DNA of 64,000 bases from Harmothoe impar (GCA_947462335.1 OX381713.1:20080381-20144380); one strand, 5' to 3'. Positions 1-12,225 are shown, counted from the first letter of the stretch. Notes: generated by a model not told the origin, from the sequence alone. Numbers and translations: made by a program.

Positions 1-1085
1 GCAGACCTAAGTAAAAGAGATTTCCTGGTGCATGGTATGGTCACCACACTTAGCCTGGAGCGGATTTGAACTTAGGTACTGCCCATCATGAGTCCATTGT
101 CCTAACTACAACCCTATCCTGGACAGGTAATAAAGAGATTACAGGTGTCCTAGCATGCAGGGAATGTAGTTCCACTCTCCAAGCAGAGCTTTAGCTCCCT
201 GATTTGGTCAACATGATTTGCTGAAGCTAGTGACTGGACAGGAGAGGGTGCACACTGGGGCCAGTCAAATATGGCGCTATCCAGTGGACAACCAGCTGGC
301 GCGGAATATACTCTGCATTCAGCCGCAACTAGGCTGTATACCTTCATAGGAACTCCATTCTAGGCTTCATCTTTGAATGTGTATATAATGTAGGATGAAA
401 GTATCATGAGCTCTGTTGTGGGACTTGACTCGGTCATTTTGGACCGCGTCACTTAGTGGGCGTATCCTTGCGGTGTGCACATACATTACAAAATGTAGTC
501 CAACCATTTTACGGCTAGAAATCTAATACCCGGTACACCTCACGAAAATATGGGTACTGTTCGATTGAATTCACACCAACAGGCATTACTCTAAAGCAAT
601 ATGCCATAATGTAGGCTATAAATGGCAAATGGTAAGCTGCATTTGGATTTAATTTTCAGACATGGCAGCTGAGATTTCGAAATGTTTACAAACAAGGCTG
701 GCTGTCAAAGTTGCCAGAGGTTGTTCTACAATTATTATGGCCCATTTTCGGTTATATATTGTCTAATGAAGGTTGTCTAATGTAGACTATGTTTAGATAA
801 GTGGGTGACAAAGTCTCTCAAAATGTTACAAAATCTGACAGATCCGTGCACATGGCAAGTAGTCCCCCCGGTCCGGGGTACCATGTAAGAGATAGATTGC
901 CGCATTTCAATCTGATCTTGTAAGTGTGTTATTTCCATGTCTAATCTCACAGATATGGTGAGTGTTGAATCTGGCAGGGGGCGGGGGGAGGGGGTAAAAA
1001 GAAAAATGATTGAAGAGTGCACCAGAATTCGCCATTTCAAGTCTAGATTTTCAGAATTTGCCCCGAAACTGATAAATCAACAACA
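1..1085. other. No recognised feature
   Basis: Mixed-composition sequence with no convincing reading frame, RNA gene or repeat. The short open frames here are compatible with chance. Confidence 0.5.
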
Positions 1086-1515
1086 GCTATTTAATAGTGA
1101 CACCAGTGACATAGGGTTTTCCTTAGTGACATGTGACATAGGCTTTCTAAAAATCGACATGCGACATGGGGATCTCCCCCCCCCCCCCCCCCCGACCAAG
1201 GGCCCCATAAGTGTCCCCGCTCTCCCGATGCTCTCTGCATATATCCGGGGTTTGCATGTCCATATATTCCTGCACTATGGCGGGGGGGGGGGGGGGTGTC
1301 CCCATGTCACGTGTTGATTCTTTAGAAAGGTCCATGTCATGTCATTTAAAATCCTCATATCCCATGTCGCCTCCAAGAACCTCTCATGTCCCATGTCGAT
1401 TTTAAGAAATAACCTATGCCATAACACTTATTTGTCTCCCCCTATCACTAAGCTCCATGTCGCATGTTGATTTTAGGAAAAGGCCATGTCGCGATGTCGA
1501 ATTTAGGCATCCACC
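1086..1515. repeat. CGACATG-type repeat, inverted pair
   Basis: Degenerate units built on 'AAATCGACATGCGACATGG', separated by 'TTTCTTA/CCTTAGTGACATG' words, run rightwards at about 1086-1175 and in reverse complement at about 1297-1510. Between them lie a C-run (about 1178-1193), a spacer and a G-run (about 1281-1296). The same family recurs near 47.64-47.87 kb and on both sides of the foldback element at 57.9-60.9 kb. It is therefore a dispersed, internally repetitive element and not a local satellite. No coding potential is seen; the class is unknown. Confidence 0.7.
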
Positions 1516-1638
1516 CACATACTACTGTGTAGACATGTACTATCACTACTTTCATTGGAACCCTACATTGGGAACCATATACGTTATACATGCGGGCATA
1601 TTGACTGCCTAGATCATCGTTTCGCCCCCGCCCACAAC

Positions 1639-1683
1639 ACTCAAAACATACACCCACACACACACATACACACACACACACAT
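1639..1683. repeat. (CA)n microsatellite
   Basis: Imperfect CA dinucleotide run with a few interruptions. Confidence 0.9.
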
Positions 1684-1699
1684 GCAGATCTGTCGTGCA

Positions 1700-2035
1700 C
1701 CTGCACAGCGGGCGTTAATGGCTTTTCCCGCCATTTTTGCCTACTTCCGGTTTTGAAATGCTGTCGTGGACGGCGCGGCGGCGCTGTGTTAAAGCGCCCC
1801 ACAGCGATGTAATGGTGCGTAACGCTGCCGAGCGCCGAAACGTTTCACGATCCAGTGCCGGGGCCAAAATGGCCGCCGTCCCTCCCTCACCACCCCGACA
1901 CACAAGTTGGAAAAATGGCCGGGTTAAAAGCTCGGCAGCGGAGAGCGGAAATTGGCTGATTTGACTGCTAGAATATGAGATGCGGCGCACTGAACCATGA
2001 CAGCAGCGGGAGGTGCGGCGCGCATGCGTATGGGG
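1700..2035. promoter_or_regulatory. CpG-rich block 1
   Basis: Conspicuously GC- and CpG-rich against AT-rich surroundings, with GGCGCGGCGGCG and AAAATGGCCGCC words and a CGCGCATGCG near the right end. No open frame looks like an exon. It could be an unmethylated regulatory island or the promoter of an unseen transcript; inference only. Confidence 0.4.
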
Positions 2036-2045
2036 CATTGTAGGG

Positions 2046-2326
2046 GAGGGGAGGGGGCATCTATACTAGGAATCAATTTGTAGAGAATAGAGGGCTGGGG
2101 TAAGGGGGTGCTTTATTTTAAGGGCTGGTCCTTTGGGGGTAGGGGGATATATTTACATGTATATGGCTTGTAGAATACAAACGTGGCCCCCGCCTCCCCC
2201 GTATATTCATGTATTTGGAAGTCGGGGTGGAGTAGTACCAGGAGGGAGGGCTTTGGGGCAGGGTTAGGGGGTTTGAATCATGGGTTTGAATCTATTTGGA
2301 AGGCGCGTCAAAGTGGGTAGAGGTAG
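2046..2326. other. G-rich unassigned stretch
   Basis: Purine-rich sequence with many GGGG runs. No gene or repeat family was recognised. Confidence 0.4.
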
Positions 2327-2329
2327 AGT

Positions 2330-2749
2330 TATGCTGATATTGTCTACATGAATGCCAACCTGGGCTACATTTCTAAATTACAAGTAGATCAGAATAGATG
2401 TCTGAAGATATGTATGAAGTACAATAGACTAACAAACACTGAATATGTTCATTTCAAAGCAAACTTGCCAATGCTGGAGTCTCGAAGATATATTCACCTG
2501 TTAAACTTTATGTTCAAGCGAGCTCAAAATCCGAATTATGTAGACCAAAGAAACATTATCACCAGGGCTCATGCGGGCCCCCTGGTCACTGTGAGAAGAT
2601 CAAATTGCGCCTCCTTTGATAAAAGTGTTGGATACCATGGTGCTCTGTGTTGGAACTCTCTCCCCCCGGCGAGAAGAAATGTGGAAAATTGGGAAACTTT
2701 CAAAGCACAAAGTAAACTTGCCTTAGAGGCACTTGTGCCCCGGGGCTAG
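2330..2749 (+). pseudogene. 5'-truncated LINE ORF2 (RT C-terminus)
   Basis: An open frame from a TAT codon at 2330 to a stop at 2747-2749, about 139 residues, resembles the carboxy end of jockey/CR1-like LINE reverse transcriptase proteins. It opens with YADIVYMNANLG, which matches the 'DYADIVW' step just after the thumb. It continues with a LQ..QNRCLKI block and ends with a YHGALCWNSLPP motif followed by a NWETFK..SKLAL helix, the usual final block of these ORF2 proteins. A TAG lies directly upstream at 2324-2326, so the catalytic RT and the endonuclease are gone. 5' truncation is the normal outcome of target-primed reverse transcription. The protein differs clearly from the LINE at 22.4-28.1 kb, so it is a separate, older family. 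It is a dead fragment, not a host gene. Confidence 0.75.
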
Positions 2750-3140
2750 GGAGTTACCCACACAACAAACCTGGCTACTAAGTTAATGAAAGGACAAGTG
2801 ATCCCCCCCCTTAAACTAGATTTTCTAGTAACTCAAACCTTATATAGGAACAGAAATTAAATCTTGGCCAAATATGGCCCGATTTCCCCCCCCTTTCCCC
2901 CCCCCCCCTAACCAGTGTAGCTCCCTAGCACACTGGACTTATCTCACATCTAGTCATCTGTGACCTTGGGGTCCCTGGCAACGCCATAATAGCAACCCAT
3001 ATACTCATCTACTGAGTAGGGATGAGGTGATGCCTTTCATTTGTTTGTCTCTGTTCATGTTATACCCAAGTATCTGGTTTTCTGACATCTATCTTTAATA
3101 CACAGCGAATAAACTACGCTGCCACTCAATAAACCTGGAA
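2750..3140 (+). mobile_element. Probable 3' UTR of the truncated LINE
   Basis: Sequence directly after the ORF2 stop has C-runs and no open frame. It ends near two AATAAA hexamers (about 3107-3137), consistent with a LINE 3' UTR and polyadenylation region. The right edge is a guess, as no clear A-tail or target duplication was found. Confidence 0.4.
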
Positions 3141-3544
3141 CCTAGCACATTGACATTTTGCTATTTCATTAATATACAAAAGCCAAATTTGTGTGGCACT
3201 AGAAATTACCTCGCTGTACCTTATAGGATGTATTGCCAACGAGACAATAAAATGATTAATAAACTCAAAAAGAGTAAAACAGGGTCTAGGGAGGCAAGCC
3301 TCATAGTGTAAAGGGATTTTAGGAGCGTGTAGAAAAAGAGACTGGAACTTGAAGGGCCATGGTGAGGGCATCCTGTACAGCCCCCCTTGTGTACTGTAGC
3401 CCCCTACATGTCCCCTATACATATATCCCATATACTGTAGCCCACAAGCCCCTCCCCGTCCCCTCACCTCTAACTGCCCCCCTTACTCGTGGCGCCCCCT
3501 CCCACCCCGCCCCTACACCACAGGTAATGACTGTGACGGCAGCC

Positions 3545-3735
3545 TTTTAACCTGCCCACCGCCACGCGGCGCCACCAGTCAGCCGTGTCATGGCCGCCGT
3601 CTAATGTCGCCGCTCGCCGCTAGGTGATGGATCGGCGCTGCCGGCTTCCGGTCGCCGCTCTGTATGCGCGCGCAAATGGGCTGGAATTAAGGCCGGAAGT
3701 CATCACCGCGCCCGCGTCACCGGGCCTGATGGGAT
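3545..3735. promoter_or_regulatory. CpG-rich block 2
   Basis: Dense CpG block (GCCACGCGGCGCC, GCGCGCGCAAATGG, CACCGCGCCCGCG) without a plausible exon. Candidate regulatory island. Confidence 0.4.
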
Positions 3736-3739
3736 CGGC

Positions 3740-4950
3740 CATTGACAATTAGGATTTCCCCCTCCTCCCTCTCTCCCCCAACTCACATTTTACCTCCATG
3801 ATGTATGGGGTTAGGTGCGACTGGGACAAAGACGTGACAAAATTCATCCATCAGGGTGTGGGTAACAAATGAGCGGGGTACAAAACGACAATAGAAGGTC
3901 GCTGATAGGCGCCATTTACAGCCACTACTTTCAATCGTTATTATACACCCCGCCCCTCCCTCCCCACCCCTCAACACCCTTCATATCAGCAACGTTTGGC
4001 GAATTTAATAGCTTAGGATCAGTTTGGTTTGCAGTCTCCACAGTCATGGACACTTTTTTCAGGGAGGGGGCCCAATATATGTGAGCCTTAACGTTGGTAG
4101 AGGTGCCAGAGCTATATTTTGATAATATATATGTTATAGACTATATAAAACTGTGCCACATCCAAAGGGTTCTGTTGATTCAGTCCAAAATGCCCCCTCC
4201 GCCTACCCCTAATAGAAATAATCATGATATAAAACCGCGGCTCATTTCCCAAAGTGGGGCTAATTTCTGGACGTCAGAAAACACTCTGTAATAATGACAT
4301 AGTCCTCATGGCTACAAATGGGATCAATTTAACTTCTCTTACATTACATTTTGATGGATTACATTTCACTGATTTGTTGTCAATGTAAAAGGTACAGGAG
4401 TAATTTTACCACATTTGCCCAATTGCCGAGTTGAGAACAAAATGTCACCTATATCCGTTTCATCATCGTTCAGTGTTTCAAGGCTTCAAATGAGGTTGTT
4501 ATTGAAATGGGACCATTTTGTAACGTTGGGTCTGGGAGATGGATGTAAATTGGGGTAGAGAAATATTATTTCTCTATCAATCGACTGCTGCATAGTGTAC
4601 CTTGAAAGGGCATACATGTATTATGCCACGAACTAGAAAGCACTACTGTCATGACCTGTTAAAGAGAGCAGTTCACCCTAATTCAGGGGAACACATTAGC
4701 ATGCATATTTCGGCAAGTATATGCTGGAACTTTGTGTATCACACCTAAGCTTGACTGTATTTGATGGCTCCTTCAAATTATTTTAGTTTTATAAAGTTTT
4801 GAGAGGTGTGGAATGTGAATGGAACAAAAACGTTCTTTTTTTTTAGCTTCTTTGCCTTTAACTGCATTATGGGACAGAAATCTATATTAATTTTTAGGTT
4901 TCATGACTGGAAACTGATCTTAGCCCCATTTCCTGAAGCCGTTTTTGTCC
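3740..4950. other. No recognised feature
   Basis: AT-rich unique-looking sequence with nothing supportable. Confidence 0.5.
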
Positions 4951-4952
4951 TT

Positions 4953-5118
4953 CTATCAATATTCCAATTATTAAAGTCTACAGAGCTGTTTAGAGTTGCA
5001 TAGTTACCAAAAAACAGTGATTTTCCCCAATTTTCATTGAAAATCTCCGTTTTTTGGTATCTATGCAACTTTGAACAGCTCTGTAGACTTTAACAATTGG
5101 AATATTGATAAAGGAATA
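4953..5118. repeat. Hairpin repeat, arms of about 70 bp
   Basis: The left arm (about 4953-5024) and right arm (about 5044-5118) are near-perfect reverse complements, sharing AATATTCCAATT, AAAGTCTACAGAGCTGTT and TTGCATAG words around a 20-bp loop. It looks like a short palindromic MITE. It abuts the next MITE with only a few bases between. Confidence 0.75.
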
Positions 5119-5124
5119 GCATAA

Positions 5125-5320
5125 GGCCCAACAAAGGGTGTGTTTCAGGTGACATGGCCAGAAAATGTAGGGTCGGTAGGTCGGATTTTCTTTTTTTAAA
5201 CATGAAAGTACTAGCCAGCCTCTCCCAAGACCCGAAAATTGACCAAAAAAACACGGGTGAAAATATGAAAATTTCGATAGGGTCGGTCGGGTGACCTGAA
5301 ACAAACCTTTATATTTGGCC
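5125..5320. mobile_element. PIF/Harbinger-like MITE, copy 1
   Basis: Bounded by inverted GGCC ends with the shared subterminal words GTTTCAGGT(G/A)AC and AGGGTCGGT, and flanked by a TAA repeat at 5122-5124 and 5321-5323. A 3-bp TWA target duplication is typical of PIF/Harbinger elements. A second copy lies at 34460-34754. At 196 bp it is non-coding and non-autonomous. Confidence 0.75.
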
Positions 5321-5399
5321 TAAGCACTGGTCTAGTATCGTCGTGTAGCGGGATGTCCCGGGGGGGGGGGCACTGAGGTATGGTTTGGATAACCACTGC

Positions 5400-5760
5400 T
5401 GCAGCTCCTGTGGGGGCGGTAGCGGTGGGTTGACAGAGGGGATGAAAAGTAGGGGCGGTCAGCCCCTCTTACAATGAAATGGAGAGGTGGTGACCCCCCT
5501 TATATAATCGGAAGTAGGGGCTATAATGCTTCCTAAATAACGATTTCCTGTGTTTATGCAGTAATATTGGAGAAGAAACATGCTTATGAGTGTAAGAAGG
5601 TGCTCATCGGTAAGTTTGCCATGGTTATGTCTGGCATCTAATGCTCAGATGGGATGAAAGTAGGGGGCTATGATTTCATTTAGGGGGGCGGTCACTCCCA
5701 CAATTTTCCTCAGTATGGAAAAGGAGGGGCGGTCAGTGACCCTCTTAGCTCCCCCAGCTT
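5400..5760. other. GGGGCGGTCA-repeat stretch
   Basis: The words GGGGCGGTCA and 'GATGAAAGTAGGGG' recur two or three times. This suggests a diverged local duplication; no gene seen. Confidence 0.35.
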
Positions 5761-5936
5761 GAGAAGGAGGGGCTGTACCGCGGCAGTTGCCACTTACCAA
5801 CATAGAGTCAGTGCCCACCCCGGGCGGGATGTATTATCAAACAGTCAGATAACACTCTGCATTCATTGCAGATTTTTTAGGGGACATTATGTAACATCTG
5901 GTATCCATGTGACCGCTGTTATCAGTCCTTGTCTCG

Positions 5937-6111
5937 CAGGGGCGTGGCAACCGGGGGGGGGGGGGGAGGGACGGGGGGGGGGGACATGTCCCCCCCCACC
6001 TTTGACCAACCCCAAATAAGGTCAAACCAAAAAGGTCAAGTAAAAAGGGGTCAAAAAGGGTAAAAATAATACTCAGTTCCCCCTACTCTGAAACTCGTTG
6101 CCACGCCCCTG
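5937..6111. mobile_element. CAGGGGCGTGG MITE, copy A
   Basis: Ends are the inverted pair CAGGGGCGTGGCAACC and GTTGCCACGCCCCTG. The interior holds long G-runs, a GGGACATGTCCCCCC palindrome and a TTGACCAACCCCAAA word. A second copy in opposite orientation is at 63136-63316. 175 bp, no coding capacity; no clean target duplication found, so the superfamily is open. Confidence 0.8.
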
Positions 6112-6134
6112 GACTCAGTGACTCGCCAGTGCAA

Positions 6135-6236
6135 GCTTCCCACCAACGGGCACACAATTCAGTTCAATCAACATTGTTGAATCAACATTGACAACCATTT
6201 ATCAATGTTGATTCAATATCCAGTGCCCACTGGGTA
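6135..6236. mobile_element. Short MITE with TCAACATTG arms
   Basis: Ends resemble inverted CCCA(C/G)..GGGCAC, and the inside has repeated, mutually inverted TCAACATTG/CAATGTTGA words. Likely a miniature inverted-repeat element; edges approximate. Confidence 0.5.
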
Positions 6237-6439
6237 GGGTGATCATTGGGTGATTACAATTTCCTGACCCAGACATATTTTCAAGAGTATGTAATTTCTA
6301 TTTTAAAAGATATCATTTAATAAAAAGTATTTCATTATACCCCTCCTCCCATCATCACATTACAACCCTCATCAAAGACCCAATGCGGCATGCATATCTG
6401 TGTATAACTTATTTCAATCACAGCCACTTCTCACACTTG

Positions 6440-6850
6440 GAACTATGGCTTTGTAGACAAACGAGGACATTGCGACAAAAGCCATTGCATCAGAGGATTT
6501 AGCAGCAGAGGACATTGCAGTAAAGGACATTGGAGAGAGGACATTACAGCAAAGGATATTGGAGAGAGGGCATTGGAAAGAGAACATTGAAGCAGAGGAT
6601 ATTTCAGCAGAGGACTTGGTAGCACAGGGCATTGCAGCAAAGGACATCGCAACAAAGACAATTGCAGCAGAGGACATTGAAGCTGGTGACATTGCATCAG
6701 TGGGCAGGAGATTGCAGCAGAGCATATTGCAGATGAGGGCATGGTAGCAGCTAGAGCAGATTGCACCAGATCACGTTTCACTCGAGGACATGATACCAGT
6801 TGGCTTTGCAGCAAAGGGGATGTGGGAGAGGACATTGCGGGAGAGATTGG
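6440..6850. repeat. 15-bp minisatellite
   Basis: About twenty degenerate copies of a 15-bp unit like GCAGCAGAGGACATT. Because 15 is divisible by three, frames stay open on both strands and read as pentapeptide repeats such as AAEDI. These frames are by-products of the satellite; there is no start context or flanking domain suggesting a gene. Confidence 0.75.
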
Positions 6851-7294
6851 ATCGAGAGCATTGGGACGAATATCTTAAATGCAATGAAACAAAGGTTCAT
6901 ACAGAGCAGCCGCCTGCAAGAATCCATCCATGGATAGTGGGCATAGTGAGGACCATAGTCGAATTGGAGTGTGTGGACAGAGTGCCATGGACAGAGAGAT
7001 CAGGTATATATGAGCCATGAGCAGCGCACCTTTGCGGAGACAGGGAGACCCAGGGGGCAAAGAGCATTTAGGTAGAAAGCCAGAGGGCTAAGGGTCCTCA
7101 AAGTGCTGTCCTCAATGTGGCCCACAGAGGGAAGGGCCTTAAGGCAGAGATGGAGCATTGGCCAGGTTGGTTTAGAAGTAGACGCAGTATACGGTTGGAG
7201 GCTCGTGTGCATCAGGATCCAGTGAATGGGCAGTTGATGCCCCCCACCCACACCACTACACACACTCACATGACTGCCTCACAGAGGGTGTAAT

Positions 7295-7780
7295 TTATGG
7301 CCCGGTTGTCGGGCGGCCGGCTGCCTTTTACGCCGACAACACTGTCACAAACGGCGCTGTCAGCCCCCTGACGGACGTCCCCTCAACTACCCGCCGCAAG
7401 ACGCCGCCTCCCAGCCTCGCTTTGATCCCAAATGGACATTTTCTGTCGCGCTGTTCGGGCTCGCTGATTGGCCAAAATGGCGCGTGCGTAATGGACGGCC
7501 CGCTGATCCGTAAAAGGGCGCATGCGCGGCCGGAGTGCTGCCACCTGGTGTCGGGAGTCAATTGCGGGCAACGAGCCGGTAAGGGCAAGGAGACAGGAGG
7601 GGGAGGAGGGAGGTGTTCTATTGAGCGGCGAAGAAAGGACAGGGCCAGGAGAGACGCTATACGTCATGACGTCACAATGAACACGTCACGTGACGTACAA
7701 TGAGACCTCATCACGTCCAGCCTCCTTTAGACCACGTGCCCGCCGCCATGATTAATAATCCCGGGGTGAATGGCCGACGT
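7295..7780. promoter_or_regulatory. CpG-rich block 3 with CRE and E-boxes
   Basis: Strongly CpG-rich. It contains a perfect CRE palindrome TGACGTCA (7667-7674), an E-box palindrome TCACGTGA (7686-7693), another CACGTG (7733-7738), CCAAAATGGCGCG (YY1-like core) and CGCATGCGC (NRF1-like core). This combination is typical of unmethylated promoters or enhancers in animals. No convincing exon or open frame is attached, so a non-coding transcript or distal element is possible. Confidence 0.5.
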
Positions 7781-8555
7781 TATAGGCTAAGGGAGGGCTG
7801 GGGGTGGTGAGGGAATGTGTTTGGTGTTGGGTGGAGGAAGGGCTGGAGGGGGTGGTGGTCATCTTCACATATCACCTTCAAGTACTTACCTCCAATCCCT
7901 TACAGCTTAATGATCAGTCCGCCCATTTAACCCTCTCACGATCCCTGCCTAGAATGGCAAGGGCACAGTGAGCCGTACAGTTATAAAGCAATACCGAAGT
8001 ATTCATTACATGGTCCAAGGCCAATTCATTGTTGTTCATAACGTCGAGATTTATTCTGCAACGTTGAATGAAAAATCATGAAGCATGAAGTGAATTAAGA
8101 CATTTCAGAGATCATTCCACACATTCAGTATTGGTTGTAATTCATCCAATGCCATTATACTTCAAGTTCATGTAAATATCTAGTAAGCATTCAATAAGAT
8201 GGACAGTTTTACATTATGAGGATCATCGCAAGGAAGATAAATTGAATTTATAAAAAACATAGATGGACTGCGACTTAACGAACAATTCATTTTTTAAATG
8301 AAGGCTATAGTAAACTGGTGCAAGGAGAAGATCTATATCTTTAAATGTCAGGGTCGATATAGTTTCGATTTCGGTTTTTAGGCATATTATCCGTTTCCAC
8401 ATCTGAGAGATTTAAATTCTATTTAGACCCGAACTTCATTTGTTTTACAAACAAATACGTTCGAACAGCCTTATGTGTGTATTTTGGCCTTGGTGACATA
8501 CGTCATACGATAGTGATAGACGAAAAACGGAAAACGTCTGGTTCCGACACCCTTC
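7781..8555. other. No recognised feature
   Basis: G-rich then AT-rich sequence with nothing recognisable. Confidence 0.4.
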
Positions 8556-8558
8556 CCT

Positions 8559-8658
8559 ACCCTCAGAAACAGTGAGTGTCACTGTCGCCAAAAGCACTCT
8601 CATCTGGCTTTCAGGTGAGCATGCTTTTGGCGACAGTGACGCTCACTTTTCTGAGGGT
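8559..8658. mobile_element. 100-bp palindromic MITE
   Basis: Nearly perfect inverted repeat with ends ACCCTCAG and CTGAGGGT, arms carrying GTGTCACTGTCGCCAAAAGC and its complement. A half copy of the same arm is at 18262-18306. Confidence 0.8.
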
Positions 8659-8659
8659 G

Positions 8660-9412
8660 CCCGTCCAATGACCTTTTTGGGACAGTTTTGCTCCCATTCC
8701 CCAAAATCCATCATGGATGCTCCCGAATAGTAAGATCTGCTACAGACACAACCCATTTCCCAACTATAGACATCAAATATTAACTTGTACATGGGTTCTA
8801 TTGTAATCGCCTCGTGCAATGCGCAGCTGTCATACTGGAACAATAAAAGCCAATAAAACTAGATGATCACAAGGCAGAAGCAGTTGTTGTACCACCACAG
8901 GTATATCAATTTATAATTGGAGTGATGGTATTCCTGGTCTCGCTGTGGTAACACCCAATAAACACATTGTCACATCAATCTCGAATTACATGGAGGTTGA
9001 GTCATACACAAAAGCAATTATTTCCAATTATCTGTATACATTTCCATTTGTTGACAAAGAAGACAACCCCTATATTGTATTGTTTGATGCGCGCCTGGGA
9101 ACGCGCCTATACCATAACGCTGTAACGGGTCACTAGGTGTGGGTCGCCATCTTGTCCCTCGAAGAAGTTGCTAGCTGTTTAATACTATCATCTCGTCTCC
9201 GGGAATGATGGTAGTTACTGAAGTTGGGCAATAATGAGGAGCAACCTAGGCTGGACTACCTGCTGGCCACTCCCACTAGCGTTCCAAGGTACGCGGGACC
9301 AGGCATGCCAGTCTAGGAGCAACCAGTAAAGATACCATGTTACGATTTAGTTCCCTTATCTGCCACCCTGGCGCTGCAGCGGGGTTATATCATATTATAT
9401 TCCCCTATATTC
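8660..9412. other. No recognised feature
   Basis: Nothing supportable beyond short chance frames. Confidence 0.4.
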
Positions 9413-9414
9413 AA

Positions 9415-9653
9415 CCCTTTAATGACTGCATTATGCATTAATGCATCATGCCCTTTGTCATGATGCATCATGATGCATGAATGCAGCACTGGCGAATAAC
9501 TCGTCATTAAAGCATCATGCAAACCTATAGGGCTGAGACATCCCCTACGGGTCAGCATGATGCACCAATCTAACACCAGCCAGATCTACTCCTCGGAGTA
9601 GCATTGGTGCATCATGATGACAAATATTCTAGCGACATGGCGTCCTTAAAGGG
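9415..9653. mobile_element. TTAA-type MITE 'GCATCATG' family, copy 1
   Basis: Ends CCCTTTAA and TTAAAGGG. The right flank is TTAA; the left flank is TCAA, one base off. The interior is crowded with GCATCATGATGC and ATGAATGCAGC palindromic words. Copies occur at 30371, 40700, 44793, 46132 and 51018. Confidence 0.7.
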
Positions 9654-9659
9654 TTAAGT

Positions 9660-11205
9660 AAATGACATGTGTCAATGTGATGTGACAAGTCCCTTTTTGA
9701 CTTTAACACCTCACCTGGATCACACCTGGGAGCAGACACCTTTGTGGCAGATTACATGATAAGGGGCTCCACACCTACACCATCTGTATGTGTGGGCGAC
9801 CCTGGGAGTTTTAAGTGTTTCACTCTGTTTGTTCATCATCAAATATAGAAAATGTCACCACATGGTGTGAGACTATATCCAACCATGCGCTTATGTCTGG
9901 ATCATAGTACAGCTTGTTCATTGTGAAAACAATGTAGAGTGAGTGAAGTTTATTGAATGCTCACAGGCAGTAAAAAGGATGTATGATGTATCACCTCAGC
10001 GATTACCATACATGGCACATTCATGGGTGTGCCCATAATGTCTGAATAGAACTTAAATGGACAAGGGAAAATTACTATAGACATGTCTATGAGAAGATGA
10101 CGGGGGAAATGGACGCAAAGTGCCTATCCTTTATTCAAGGTATTTCTCTCGTTGGGCGTATATTTGTTCTGTTTTTCCCTAATGTACCCACGTATTTCTC
10201 AGCTTCTCATTGCCTGGCAATTTTCTGCCTTATCAAACAAGAATACTGTATGTTAAGGTGTTTGTTAGAAGTTTAATTATATATCTGATAATTTGGTGCT
10301 TATTTATAGCGAAGAAATGACCCATATTCCCATTCATATATAAAAGAACATGGTTTGCTGAAAGTGAATTCAGCTAGAATATCACATTTTATCATGCAAC
10401 CATTTCAAATGAATTACTCACCTGAATACATCAGCCACCATGTGCGACACTATCCCTGCTCTACCCTGCACTGTTTGACACATTGGTCCCTATTATTATC
10501 CCACTTGTAAGTGATGACTAGCCCCCCTCCCCCTGCACCACCCTCTTACTTTGCATACCACACCTCACACTTGTCACGTGCCGGTTGACAGCTTCAGGCC
10601 CGGATATGGCGGGCACTACCTTCTCCAGGTACCTATATGAGTCAACACCACCCCCCCCCCCACCCCATCTCATCACCATGCAGCACCCCCATAACTGTCA
10701 CATAGAAATGTCATCTGACAAAATGTTTCAATGTATAGTTTTCTTCCTGCTCTCTTTTTCCCTTTTCTATTGCATTTTTATAAAGTCGATTTAAAAGTGA
10801 GCCGACATGATTTGCAGATCGGTAATTTCTTTTGTACTACCGTATTTGTAATAGGGACATCAATTCTTCAACCATAAGTGTCTGCCCCTTTGGTGTTAAA
10901 TGTATTATATTCACAATAAGATTTAGTTCAATATAGGGTTGATATACTGGTACTTACAGTGGTACAAAAAAGATAACAAATACATCTCTGGCAATTGCAA
11001 CAGCTACAAATAGGCAACAGCAGAATTGCAGAAATTGCATTATGGCAGCGATGACAATATTTCTGTATGGATATATATCCGCAACAACAAAACGGCACAA
11101 TGGCAACAGCTATATCCTGAACAGCAGCAGCAGTATAAACATTAGGTTTATCTAGCAGCAATAATAGCGCCTCAATACCAAAAGCAATGCGAGCAACAAA
11201 TAGGG
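9660..11205. other. No recognised gene
   Basis: Unique-looking AT-rich sequence with a C-run near 10649-10661 and no feature I can support. Confidence 0.4.
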
Positions 11206-11208
11206 ATA

Positions 11209-12225
11209 GGGTAAAGGCTCCCTGACTCGGACAGATACCTTGAGTCGGACACCATTGGTTATGTATTACATAATAAATATAAGCATTTTACCTGTCATGT
11301 TAACTAAAATTGAAACTTTAGGTGTTATTCCTTCTAAAAGATATAACATACCAGCTATCATCCAACTAATACATGGTCCTATGACATCGTAAACTAGGGG
11401 TGTTTTTGCTATATTTTCAAGAACACAAGTGAAGAGTAAATAGGAAAATTGGTTCCTTTGTTCAATCTATTGTGGTATGCCCTTTATAGTTACAGTATCC
11501 ATAGGGATGCTGATAGCAGAATATGTATGCCTTGTGGTAGTTCAAGTCAACATCTTTTAATAAATTATCCATAATACATTGTGAATGGGCATTCCAGCTC
11601 ACCATTAAATTGCACCTAAAGTCGGACACCAATAACATCCAGAGTTGGACACCAAATAATACATGCATATATAGGTATATATGTTATTTCCATCTACAAT
11701 ACTGTTTATTGAATAGTAACTTGATATTCTGATGGTCGGGGGTGGCACTTAATTGAGTGAAGTTCAGAAGGGTGGACGATTCCAAGGTTTGGAAGGTACA
11801 CGCTGAGGTATTTATGGGGGGGTTCTTATGGAGGCCTGGGAGCATGTTTCCTCATGACTATTTTGAGAATTGTGTGTGTCTTCTTCACCTAGCATATTAT
11901 CCCTAATCATACTGCATATAATAATCAAGTATACATAAGAACCAATGACAGGAAATAGTGTCCGACTCTAGGATCATTTCTGGCATGGAGTGTCCGACTT
12001 TAGGCTCAATTCAATCTTTTATAACCAACATATTAGATGAAGATTTATTTATACTTAAATAATGAAATTTAATACAATGCCTTGATGAATGGAAGCTGCC
12101 ATATATTTTCTCTCCAATGGTGTATCCATATAAAAAATTGGCAGATTATAAATGGGTCAAATTGATCAGCCAATGAGGGTCACCTAATCGTGGTCAAGGA
12201 GCGTCCGAGATGGGTGCCTTTACCC
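11209..12225. mobile_element. Tc1/mariner-type MITE with GTCGGACACC repeats
   Basis: Inverted ends GGGTAAAGGCTCCC and GGGTGCCTTTACCC are flanked by TA at 11207-11208 and 12226-12227. The word GTCGGACACC, or its complement, recurs at least five times within, pointing inward from both ends; such subterminal repeats are often transposase-binding sites. The 1.02-kb interior has no transposase frame. A TA duplication suggests Tc1/mariner-like mobilisation; class is inference. Confidence 0.7.

Noticed and set aside
6414..6835. Two minus-strand frames of Ser/Ala/Met or Leu/Cys/Pro repeats
   Set aside because: Reverse frames of the 15-bp minisatellite.
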